Below, piece by piece: positions 1 to 8,210 of a DNA stretch of 64,000 nt (position 1 is the first letter of the stretch; each line of letters begins with the position of its first letter). The stretch comes from Spirobacillus cienkowskii (GTDB lineage Bacteria; Bdellovibrionota_B; Oligoflexia; Silvanigrellales; Silvanigrellaceae). The stretch spans positions 1,077,501 to 1,141,500 of the forward strand of contig NZ_CP146516.1 of assembly GCF_037081835.1 (NCBI RefSeq), written 5' to 3'. Under the pieces are notes generated by a model. It searched no databases. It was not told where the DNA came from and saw only the letters and a list, made by a program, of their open reading frames with translations. Position numbers and translations under genes: made by a program.

Positions 1-171
1 TTTTCATTGAATGACATTTCTTACCAAGATTTTGGGTTTGTGACAGTCAGTAATTCGGGAACGCCTTTGCATATTTGGGAATATCAATGGGATGTGCCTT
101 TCTTGCTAGAACTTGCGGGTTTTGATTCCTATGGAAATTATTTTTCAAGTCACTTACATGAAAATTTTTAA
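1..171 (+). CDS. C-terminal end of an RHS-partner protein (copy 1, partial)
   Basis: The gene enters from outside the window; only the last 56 codons are present, read in frame 1 and ending with TAA at 169-171. The residues (…LNDISYQDFGF…, …PFLLELAGFDSYGNYF…) align without gaps to the C-terminus of the partner protein that ends at 8175. The two genes are therefore paralogues, each placed directly upstream of an RHS gene (35 nt here). No known family is recognised. Because the copy-2 gene begins with a signal peptide, this one is probably exported too, but that part lies outside the window. It is likely co-transcribed with the RHS gene that follows, since the spacer is short and has no terminator. 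Confidence 0.8.
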   Translation, partial: FSLNDISYQDFGFVTVSNSGTPLHIWEYQWDVPFLLELAGFDSYGNYFSSHLHENF

Positions 172-206
172 TTTATATCAATTTTTTTTAAGTTTAGGTA
201 AATTTT

Positions 207-3200
207 ATGCATAAAAATGAACTTTTAAGAAAAATTATGGCGTCAATATTGCCTTTTGCAATAATATCTGGATTTATACAACCACTTGCTTTTGCAAAAG
301 GTATGCAGTTTTCTGCAACATCCACTTTTAATGAAACAATTGAAATGGATAAGAGCGACAGTTCATTGCCACCTAGTGATGCAATAAATTTTTCTAGTTT
401 TAAACAGAGTGTAGATCCAAGAACAGGTACTTTTTCGATAAATTATCCAATATTTGATATTAAAAGTAGTGATTTTGAATCTCCAAGTTTTCAACTATTA
501 TTAAAGTATAACAGCCTTTTTACAGGGCATAAATATTTTGATGTAGGAAAAGGCTGGAGTTGGAATATGTCACATTATGATTCTAAGTCAAATATGATTT
601 ATTTGAGTAATGGTGGTGCATATAAAGTTGATTTTTCTAAAAAAAATTTAATGAAAAATTATTTGCTAAAAGATATTTTTCTAGAATTTAATAACAATTT
701 TATAATAATAAATTACAAAAATGGCAATAAAGAATTTATTTATAAAGAAAATGGCAATTTATTTAAGATTGAAAACTTAACAGGAAAGGCAATATATTTT
801 GATTATAATCAAAAAGATAGATTAAATTTAATTTACTATAAAGATAGTCAAACTAATCAAAAGAAAAAAGTTATTGAAATTCAATACAATTCAGATAAAT
901 TTATTACGGTTAAAAAATTTATTGATAAAAATAAATATATTAGCAATGTTATTAAAAAGTCATTCAATGGAAATTATCTGGATTCTATTACAAATCCACA
1001 AAATCAAAGTACTAACTTTGAATATAAGGTTCCAATAAATAAAAATTATGACTCTAAATTTCTAATTAGTAGTATTAAAAGCATTACAGGAACAGAAATT
1101 AAAGTTAATTATTTAAAAGAAGGATTAGGATCTGAGAATGGTCGGTTTTTTCCAGCAGTTTCTAAAGTTGTAACGGCTTCTCTGCCAAAAAATAAATATA
1201 GCAGTGAGGTTATTCACTACTATTATAATGAAAAAAATAATTATTTAGGTAAGGGTTTTGTCGCTTCTATAGAAAAAAATGAAGACAAACTATTTTATAC
1301 TCCTAATAACTACGTTTATTCTAGCATAGAAAAGAAACTTGCTCCTGATCAAAAAATATTAGAAACTGAGAGAAATTATAATCATTTTCATTTATTGCTA
1401 TCAGAAAAAACAAAATTAAATGGAAGTCTTGTTTTTTTGAAAGAATATGAATACCCAGAATGGAAGAGTAAAAAATTTGAAGATCTTTCTGAAAGCTATA
1501 ATTTACCAATTCAAGTTAAAGAAACATATTTTAATAATAATAAATTTAGAATTGAATTGAGTAAGTTTTCTTATGATAAATTTGGTAATCTTGTTAGACA
1601 AGAACTTCCTAACGGAATGGTAAATGAATATACTTATCTTTCTCAAGATGAAACATTTAATAAATTAACACATTTGTTAAAACAAGAAAAACAATATTCT
1701 ATTTATGATGATAGAGTTAAAATAGTTGAAAATAAATATAAAAAATTAAAAAATTATATTGGGAATGATGTTCAGTTTTTAGAAGAAAAATTACATAAAG
1801 TTTCTAGAGAAAATTGTATAAATAATAATAGTTTCTGCGAATTTATTTATAAAAAAGAACAATTAATTTATGATTTTGATTTTAATAAAAAATCTTTTTT
1901 TTCTTTGCCAAATAAAGTTATTGTAACTGGCTATTCTTTAAATGGATATAATAAATCTTACCAAAATGTAATTAAATACGAAAGTAACGATAATTTTTAC
2001 AAAATACAAAATAGTTATTATTCGGCTGGTGATGTTTTATTGGAAACTGAGTTTAAGTTGTATAACTCTTTTACTGGAAGCTTAGTTAAACAAAAAACAA
2101 AAAACGGTATATTAAATGAATTTGAATATGATTTATTTGGTAGGGTAAAAAACATTTATTTAACCAATGAAGATGGAAAAAAGTATTTATCTAAGAATTA
2201 TTTTTATAATGTAAATAATAAAAGCGATTTTGAAGGCTATGGAACAAGCTCTAAGCTTGTGCAAAATTTAGATGGAAAAATTGAGTTTACTGTTTATGAT
2301 TCTTTAGGTAGGGTTATTAATATTTATCAAAAAAATCATAAAGAAAATAAATTTTATCCTTTAAAATCTTATTTATATGGAGTAACTGGGCAAAAAGTTG
2401 AAGAAAAAACTTATAATATAGATGCTGAAAATAATTTATATTTTTTGGTTCATAATTATCAATATGATTATATGGGTCGTAAAATTTTAGAAATTCAGCC
2501 TAGTGGTGTGCAAAGCTTATCGTTCTACGATGATATTCAGCAAATAGTTACAAATATTGTTCAGTCACCCGATAAACAAATAAATTTTAAAACGGTAACC
2601 TATAATAACAAATTTAAATTACCAGTTCGAGAAGATCAATATAATGCAATAGGTAGTTTAGTGCAGCAAAAAAATTGGAGTTATGATAGTTTTGGCAATA
2701 AAATTAAATTTGTAGATGCTAATGGTAGTTCTACATTTTATGAATACAATAATTTGTTACAACTTGTTAAAATTAGTAATGCAAGAATAGTTTCTTTTAT
2801 TTATTCTTACGATCCGTTATATATTGAACAGCCTGTTGCTATTTATGTAATGCAAAATGGCAAGCAAGAAAAATTATTGGCATATCAAAAATATAACGAG
2901 TTGGGGCGAAAAATAGTTGATGGGGACTCTTTTGGTAAAGAAACGAGATACATTTATGATAGTAACGGGAGTCTTGTCACAAAGGTTTTTAAGTCAGGTA
3001 TTAAAACAAATTATTATTATAATAATTTAAACCTATTAGATAAAGAAGAATCTGTATCTGTGAATGGAAATAAATTAGATACTTTTTATTATAAGTATGA
3101 TCCTGAAACATTACTTTTACAGTCTGAAAGCAATTCTTCTGGAAAATTAAAATATACTTATGATAAAAATGGAAACTTGTTATCAGTGACTTATCCCAAT

Positions 3201-5126
3201 GAGCAAAGTATTTTATATTTGCATGATTTTTATGGAAAAATTATTTCTTTAACAGATATTAAGGGCTTAAAAACCACGTATCATTATAGTTCTAAAACAG
3301 GATTGCTAGAAAGCACGCAAGTTATGATTCCAGGGCAAGAAGAGCTATATGAACGTTACTTTTACGATAGTTTTGGAAGATTATCTTCAAAAATAATGCC
3401 CAATAAAATTGCAGTAAATTACGAATACAATGATAATGGTAAATTATCAAATATGAGTTATTTGTTAAATGATAATGCTTTTGTTTTAGGATATTCTTTT
3501 AAATACTATGATAACGGCAATCTTTTATCTAAGGAGAGATTTGATAATAATATTCTACAAGTTTCTTCTGAAATCTATAAATATAATGAGATTAATAATT
3601 TATCTCATTATAGTTGTGCTGGTAATTATTGTCCTAAAAGCTATAATGGAACATCCATTGTTGCAGAAAATTTTGAATTTGATGATTTAAATAACATTAA
3701 AGAAATAAAAACAACATATTTAGATGGTGGTTCTGATTTAATTAAATATAATTATTCGGAAATAAATCCAGTGCAACTTGTTTCTATTATGCAAAATAAT
3801 AATGAGAGAAATTTTAAATATAATGATGACGGGCAAATGATAAAAGATGATCAAGGAAATCAATTTTTTTACAATTCTTCGCAAAAAATTGAAAAAATCA
3901 AATTTTCTCATGGTAATGAAAATTTTTACTTCTATCTTGCTAACGGATCATTATATGTAAATACGGAGAGTAACGGTAATTCTTCTTATATTTATTACCA
4001 TGGTAATAAAGTTATTAACCAAACAGATAATGAAAAAGTAACGAGCTATTTTTTGGGTAATAATAATATAATTGGTCAAATTTATAATACAGATTTAAAG
4101 CCTTTATTTTATTTAACAGATCAAGCAAATAGTGTGATTAAAACTGTAGATAGTAAAAATGAAAATATTCACAATGTTGCTTATTCTTCGTATGGTGAGG
4201 TAACAAATTTAATATCCAAGCATGAAAATTATAATAACAAATTATCTTATGGGTTTAATGGAGAGCTTACTGATAGTTCATCGGGATTACAAATTTTAGG
4301 CAATGGGTACCGCGCTTACAATCCTAAATTACGCCGTTTTATTCAGTATGATGTGCATTCTCCATTTGGCAAAGGTGGAATTAATGGCTATATTTATGCA
4401 AATAATAATCCAGTCATGTTTCAAGACCCTACGGGCGAAAGCGCAACATCTGCGGCTCTGTTAGGAGTAGGAGTAACAGCTTCGATTGTGGGAATTGCTT
4501 TGTCTTTTTTTACTTTTGGAGCTTCGTTAGGATGGAGCGTTGCTGGACTCACTGCAATGGCCTCACAAGCCACCACGCAATTTGCATTAGCAACCACAGG
4601 ACTTGTTACGGGTATTGCATCGGGAGCAACAGGGATTGCATCGAGTGCATACAGCTACAAAGCCACAGCGGCACAAGAGGCTGGTAATAAAAATGAGGCA
4701 AATTATTATAGTCAAACAGCTCAAAATTTAGGCTGGGCTTCTTTGGGGTTAGGAATTGCTTCTGCTGTAAGTGGTATGGGAGCTAATGTAGTTGGTGGAG
4801 CTGCCAAAATTCCAACAAATATTCCAATAACTCAAGATATTGGAGAAGTTGCTAGTGATATTATGGTGAAACAAAACCTAAATCCGTATTTTGTTAAAAA
4901 CCCAGGTATACTGCCAAAACACATCTCTAATATTGCAGATGAAGTGTATGATTGGTGGTGCTTGAGTAGACGAGCGATGAGTTTTACAAAGAATTTTAGT
5001 TCTGTTTCTAAAGCAACTAGTTTGGAGACAATTACAGAGAATATATCTACTGATTATATTCCTTCTATTCTTAGAAGTGACATTCGGCCATTTTATACAT
5101 TTGCTTATGATATTGCTTTAGACTAA
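207..5126 (+). CDS. Sec-exported RHS/YD-repeat protein, copy 1 (intact)
   Basis: 1639 residues. Residues 1-30 form a Sec signal peptide (basic start, hydrophobic core, AFA end). After a conserved segment containing VDPRTGTFSINYPIFD come many YD-type repeats (YDSFG, YDLFGRV, YDKNGNL, YNDDGQM), which in known RHS and TcB/TcC proteins build a hollow beta cocoon. The RHS-associated core lies at about 1370-1410 (GYRAYNPKLRRFIQYD, NGYIYANNNPVMFQDPTGE). The roughly 230-residue tip after DPTGE starts with Gly/Ala-rich hydrophobic segments and a part shared with copy 2 (GATGIASSAYSYK), then becomes unique. By family precedent the tip should be the effector domain; I recognise no toxin fold in it. ATG start at 207, 35 nt after the partner gene. 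No immunity-like gene follows. Instead the stop codon runs directly into a duplicated scrap of symporter gene. Confidence 0.88.
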   Translation: MHKNELLRKIMASILPFAIISGFIQPLAFAKGMQFSATSTFNETIEMDKSDSSLPPSDAINFSSFKQSVDPRTGTFSINYPIFDIKSSDFESPSFQLLLKYNSLFTGHKYFDVGKGWSWNMSHYDSKSNMIYLSNGGAYKVDFSKKNLMKNYLLKDIFLEFNNNFIIINYKNGNKEFIYKENGNLFKIENLTGKAIYFDYNQKDRLNLIYYKDSQTNQKKKVIEIQYNSDKFITVKKFIDKNKYISNVIKKSFNGNYLDSITNPQNQSTNFEYKVPINKNYDSKFLISSIKSITGTEIKVNYLKEGLGSENGRFFPAVSKVVTASLPKNKYSSEVIHYYYNEKNNYLGKGFVASIEKNEDKLFYTPNNYVYSSIEKKLAPDQKILETERNYNHFHLLLSEKTKLNGSLVFLKEYEYPEWKSKKFEDLSESYNLPIQVKETYFNNNKFRIELSKFSYDKFGNLVRQELPNGMVNEYTYLSQDETFNKLTHLLKQEKQYSIYDDRVKIVENKYKKLKNYIGNDVQFLEEKLHKVSRENCINNNSFCEFIYKKEQLIYDFDFNKKSFFSLPNKVIVTGYSLNGYNKSYQNVIKYESNDNFYKIQNSYYSAGDVLLETEFKLYNSFTGSLVKQKTKNGILNEFEYDLFGRVKNIYLTNEDGKKYLSKNYFYNVNNKSDFEGYGTSSKLVQNLDGKIEFTVYDSLGRVINIYQKNHKENKFYPLKSYLYGVTGQKVEEKTYNIDAENNLYFLVHNYQYDYMGRKILEIQPSGVQSLSFYDDIQQIVTNIVQSPDKQINFKTVTYNNKFKLPVREDQYNAIGSLVQQKNWSYDSFGNKIKFVDANGSSTFYEYNNLLQLVKISNARIVSFIYSYDPLYIEQPVAIYVMQNGKQEKLLAYQKYNELGRKIVDGDSFGKETRYIYDSNGSLVTKVFKSGIKTNYYYNNLNLLDKEESVSVNGNKLDTFYYKYDPETLLLQSESNSSGKLKYTYDKNGNLLSVTYPNEQSILYLHDFYGKIISLTDIKGLKTTYHYSSKTGLLESTQVMIPGQEELYERYFYDSFGRLSSKIMPNKIAVNYEYNDNGKLSNMSYLLNDNAFVLGYSFKYYDNGNLLSKERFDNNILQVSSEIYKYNEINNLSHYSCAGNYCPKSYNGTSIVAENFEFDDLNNIKEIKTTYLDGGSDLIKYNYSEINPVQLVSIMQNNNERNFKYNDDGQMIKDDQGNQFFYNSSQKIEKIKFSHGNENFYFYLANGSLYVNTESNGNSSYIYYHGNKVINQTDNEKVTSYFLGNNNIIGQIYNTDLKPLFYLTDQANSVIKTVDSKNENIHNVAYSSYGEVTNLISKHENYNNKLSYGFNGELTDSSSGLQILGNGYRAYNPKLRRFIQYDVHSPFGKGGINGYIYANNNPVMFQDPTGESATSAALLGVGVTASIVGIALSFFTFGASLGWSVAGLTAMASQATTQFALATTGLVTGIASGATGIASSAYSYKATAAQEAGNKNEANYYSQTAQNLGWASLGLGIASAVSGMGANVVGGAAKIPTNIPITQDIGEVASDIMVKQNLNPYFVKNPGILPKHISNIADEVYDWWCLSRRAMSFTKNFSSVSKATSLETITENISTDYIPSILRSDIRPFYTFAYDIALD

Positions 5127-5310
5127 TCTTTCTTTGCCACCATAAAAGTTATGGCGCAGTTGCTTTGAATGTTCAGCATTGTTGTTACAGGATCAACAAG
5201 TGGCTCAATGCTGAGCAATAAAAATATTCCAATGGCTGGGGGAATTCCAAGTGGTGATAATACAATGCCAAACATTGTTGCGCTTAAAATTACGAGACTA
5301 GTGGTGCCTA
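5124..5310 (-). pseudogene. Remnant of the 3' end of a DAACS symporter gene
   Basis: Positions 5124-5290 match 13187-13353 with one difference (A at 5178, G at 13241). The latter is the 3' end of the intact symporter gene on the minus strand. Past 5290 similarity falls off, with scattered matches to about 5310. Only about the last 60 codons survive, without start or transmembrane core, so it cannot be functional. The match begins exactly at the stop codon of the RHS gene (TAA, 5124-5126), as it does for the presumed original stop of RHS copy 2 (13187-13189). It marks a duplication or recombination endpoint. Plus-strand reading frames through it are shadows. The stretch 5311-5507 holds nothing I can identify. 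Confidence 0.85.
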
Positions 5311-5507
5311 AGTTAGTATCATTTTATGCTCTATTATTGTTATTGCAAAAGATAATGATCCACATACTAAAGAATATCTCAATAATTTCTTTTATTCCAA
5401 TTCTATTTTTATCTTGTGTTAAATTTTAAACCTTCTCCAATGTGCGTTAATTCAACTAGTTACATTTTTTCATTCATTATTCCTCTAAAAAATAACATTA
5501 TCAAATG

Positions 5508-5568
5508 ATTACAAATTTATGAATTTTATAGTAAAAAAAAATTAATATAAAATTCATAAATTTGTAAT
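5508..5568. repeat. Perfect 21-bp inverted repeat, AT-rich
   Basis: Left arm 5508-5528 and right arm 5548-5568 are perfect reverse complements around a 19-nt A-rich loop. It lies between the symporter remnant and the copy-2 partner gene, 65 nt before its ATG. It could form a long hairpin in RNA or a cruciform in DNA. There is no GC-rich stem and no clean T-tract, so a classical terminator is unlikely. A transcript-stabilising leader, a protein-binding site or a trace of a mobile element are all possible. Confidence 0.75.
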
Positions 5569-5632
5569 TAAAATTTTTATAAAATTTTAATTTGTATTTG
5601 TTAATTATAATTTATTAGAAAAGGCAAAAAAT

Positions 5633-8175
5633 ATGAAAACTATAATCATTCAAAAAAAAATTTTTAACATGCTGATTTTATTAATAACCAAAATGTTTAT
5701 TTCCTCGCAATTTGCACTAGCTAAAGATGAGAATAATATATATTTAGACTTATCAAATGAAGAAATCACAAATATAGCTGTTGAATTAACTACTAACTGT
5801 ATAGAAAAAAATTCATTATATCAAATATATGGAAATGGAGAACATAATATACCGTTATTTATTAAGGTTGTAGCAAGAAATAAAAATGGGAAACCAGTCC
5901 CCATAAAAAAAGAGGACATATTAAAATTTTCAAAAATTCAAGTTGAGAGATGGGGTAAAGACGTATCGTTAATTGCTAAAAATAAAAATATTATGTTAAA
6001 AAGAAAAGATTCATCAGAGATTTCAAAAAAAATTAATGCTAAATTATATACATCAATATTAGAAATGTCAAAGTTACGCTATGGAAAAAAGAAAAAAAAG
6101 AAGACTCAATAGAAAAAAAAGAAGACTCAATAGAAAAAAAAGAAGACTCAATAGAAAAAAAAGAAGTCTCAATAGAAAAAAAAGAAATATTAAAGATTTT
6201 AAAACATATTTCATCAGTAGTTTGGGTAGAAATATCGGAAATTTTTTGGAGAGAAGAGATTTCGTTATTTGATATAAGTTGGGGACGAAGTGTTTTGTTA
6301 AGTGATGATGAAAGTTGGGAAAAAGAAGTAGTGTTAAATGATGAAACATACGACAACACTAAAGTCTACATGATAAAAAAGGATGTGGTAGATTTGTTAA
6401 GAAAAATTTCAGTTAGAATTTGTGTAAAAATATTGAGAGAAATATTGGGAGAAGATATTTTTTTAGATGATATAATTTGGGAAAAAGATGTTTTTTTAGA
6501 TGGTGAAAATAATGGAAACATTTTAGTCTCCATAGGAAAAAGAGACGTGTTAAAAATTTTAAAAATTACTCGAAATAAAATATTCAAAGAAATATTGAGA
6601 GAAAGAGAGAAAAAAGATGTTTCTTTAGTTGATGAAGAAGAAGAAAAAAATAAAATCACCATAGAAAAAAATGAAATATTAAATATTTTAAAAATTATTC
6701 CAGCTGAAATTTACAAAGAAAGATGGTTAGAAGATGTTTTGGCAGGTAACGAAGAAAAAGAAAATAATAAAATCACCATAGAAGAAAATAGGCTGTTAAG
6801 TAATTTAAGAATTATTTTAAGTCAAATTTGGGTAGAAATTTTGAAAAAAATGTGGGGAGAAAATGTTTCGTTAGATGATAAAATTTGGGGAAGAGGTATT
6901 TTGTTAGATGATAAAATGAGTATAGAAGGTATTTCTTTAGATGATGAGAGTATAGTCTCCATAGATAAAAATAGTATGTTAAGGAATTTAAGATTTATTT
7001 CAGCTAGAATTTTGTCAGAAATATTATGGAAATTATGGGGAGAATTTGTTCCGTTAGATGATGTAATTTTGGGAGAAGATATTTCTCTAGATGATGAAAA
7101 AAACGAAAATAATAAAATCTCCATAGGAAAAAAGGAAATATTAAATATTTTAGAAATTATTCCAGATAAAATATTGATAGAAATATTGAGAGAAAGATGG
7201 GGACAAGAATTTTGGTTAAAGTCTGGTGAAGAAAAAAATGAAAATAATAAAATTTCTATAGGAAAAAAAGAGATATTAAAGATTTTAAAAATTATTCCAG
7301 ATAAAATATTGATGGAAATATGGGCAAAAAATGCTTTTTTAAGTGAAGAAAGCTATGGGGAAGATGTCTTGTTAGGCGATGAAAAAAACGAGAACGATGA
7401 ATATTCTATTATTACATCACCTAACGAATATACAAAATGTATGGGAGAATTAGAAAGTATTAAATATGAAGACGGATTTTATTTTAAATCAAAAGTCTCA
7501 GGTGAAACTGTTAATTTAGGTGCAAAGTTTTATTACCAAGACAAAGAAGGCAAGCATGAGGTTTCTACTAAAGATAATGAAAGACTAAAAATAAATTTAT
7601 TATCAAATCCTCTAAGTGGAGTTTCGAGTGAAGATCTATTTGGTATTAAATTAACGGGTGAATATTATGATTCAACATCGGTATATAGTGATAATTATCG
7701 ATTATTTAAAATTTTTCCATTAGTGGATAAATTTCCTACATTATCAAAAACTAAGTTGTTAAATGCAAGACTCACAAATAAATATACTGGAGATAGTTCT
7801 GGCTTTCTTAAAGTTAAATTTAATGAAAGGCAAATTAAAAATGGAGATTTCATAATGATAATAGATTATTTTAAACAAAGTAGAGGCGGGTATGGAGAGT
7901 CCAAAGTACGTTTTAAAAAAGGTTTTTTAATTTCTGGCTTTAAAAAAGCAAACTCTAAACATAAAGTTGATAAACTAACTATTGGTAAGAACAATGATAG
8001 AAATCTTTCATTAAATGATATTTCACACCAAGATTTTGGATTTATGACTTTAAGCGATTCGGCAACTTCTTCGATTTTCTGGAATTATCAAAAATATATG
8101 TCTTTCTTACTAGAGCTTTATGGCCATGATGCGTATGGAAATTATTTTGTAAGTCACGTTCAGGAAAAATTTTAA
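5633..8175 (+). CDS. Sec-exported repeat-expanded RHS-partner protein, copy 2 (needs a -1 frame switch near 6090)
   Basis: Two overlapping frames read as one protein of about 847 residues. The first frame (5633-6112) gives 159 residues with a signal peptide (about 1-30, ending FALA) and stops at TAG 6110-6112. The -1 frame is open from 6043 to the stop at 8175 and has no good start of its own. The overlap holds two A-AAA-AAG heptamers at 6085-6091 and 6094-6100. The same degenerate module (E-I-L-K-I-L…W/Y-G-E/K-D) occurs on both sides of the switch: EISKKINAKLYTSILEM in the first frame, EILKILKIIPDKILMEI in the second. This argues strongly for one gene. The C-terminal 250 residues (from about 7430) match the copy-1 partner in the part visible here. 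The gene ends 35 nt before RHS copy 2. Function is unknown; a chaperone, carrier or surface partner of the RHS protein is plausible from pairing alone. Confidence 0.75.
6085..6100 (+). promoter_or_regulatory. Two A-AAA-AAG slippery heptamers at the frame switch
   Basis: In the frame of the upstream part (…GGA AAA AAG AAA AAA AAG AAG…) there are two copies of the heptamer used for -1 frameshifting in E. coli dnaX, at 6085-6091 and 6094-6100. A -1 slip at either one enters the long downstream frame exactly; without a slip, translation ends ten bases after the second heptamer. The A6 and A8 runs could equally cause RNA-polymerase slippage or be a mutational hot spot. No dnaX-like internal Shine-Dalgarno is evident just upstream. 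Confidence 0.55.
6100..6183 (+). repeat. Four tandem 21-bp units (Glu-Asp-Ser-Ile-Glu-Lys-Lys)
   Basis: Units at 6100-6120, 6121-6141 and 6142-6162 are identical, and 6163-6183 differs at one base (GAC to GTC). Each unit is 21 bp, hence in frame, and each contains an A8 run. Copy-number change would lengthen the protein by seven residues without altering frame, while slippage in an A8 run would alter frame. Located directly after the slippery heptamers. Confidence 0.9.
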
Positions 8176-8210
8176 TAAATATGATTTCTTTTAAAATTTA
8201 GGTAAATTTT

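Larger units (their letters stand above)
5897..7410 (+). repeat. Array of about ten degenerate helix modules within the copy-2 partner
   Basis: At protein level the module reads roughly: S/T-I-x-K-K-E-I-L-K-I-L-K-I-I-P-D-K-I-L-x-E-I-L-R-E-R-W-G-E-D-V-S-L-D-D-E followed by an Asn/Glu/Lys-rich linker. Units begin near 5897 and 6000 (first frame), then 6169, 6367, 6526, 6655, 6772, 6952, 7117 and 7252 (second frame). Units are about 35-65 residues long, and the last two are the most alike (ISIGKKEILNILEIIPDK against ISIGKKEILKILKIIPDK). The repeat combines an amphipathic helix, a Trp-Gly-acid turn and an acidic strand-like piece. Units diverge more at the N-terminal end, which suggests stepwise expansion from an ancestral pair of modules. 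I recognise no named repeat family. Confidence 0.75.

Noticed and set aside
5169-5429. Plus-strand reading frame after RHS copy 1, at first a candidate immunity gene
   Set aside because: It is the antisense shadow of the symporter 3' remnant; the same shadow frame exists at 13232-13438 over the functional symporter gene.
6039-6359. Minus-strand Phe/Ser-rich and Leu-rich frames over the 21-bp repeats
   Set aside because: They are low-complexity translations of the complementary strand of the Lys/Glu repeat, without ribosome-binding sites.
6295-8175. Treating the long partner frame as a separate gene starting at TTG 6295
   Set aside because: The frame is open upstream to 6043, the TTG has no Shine-Dalgarno, and repeat modules continue across the overlap, so one gene with a frame switch is the better reading.
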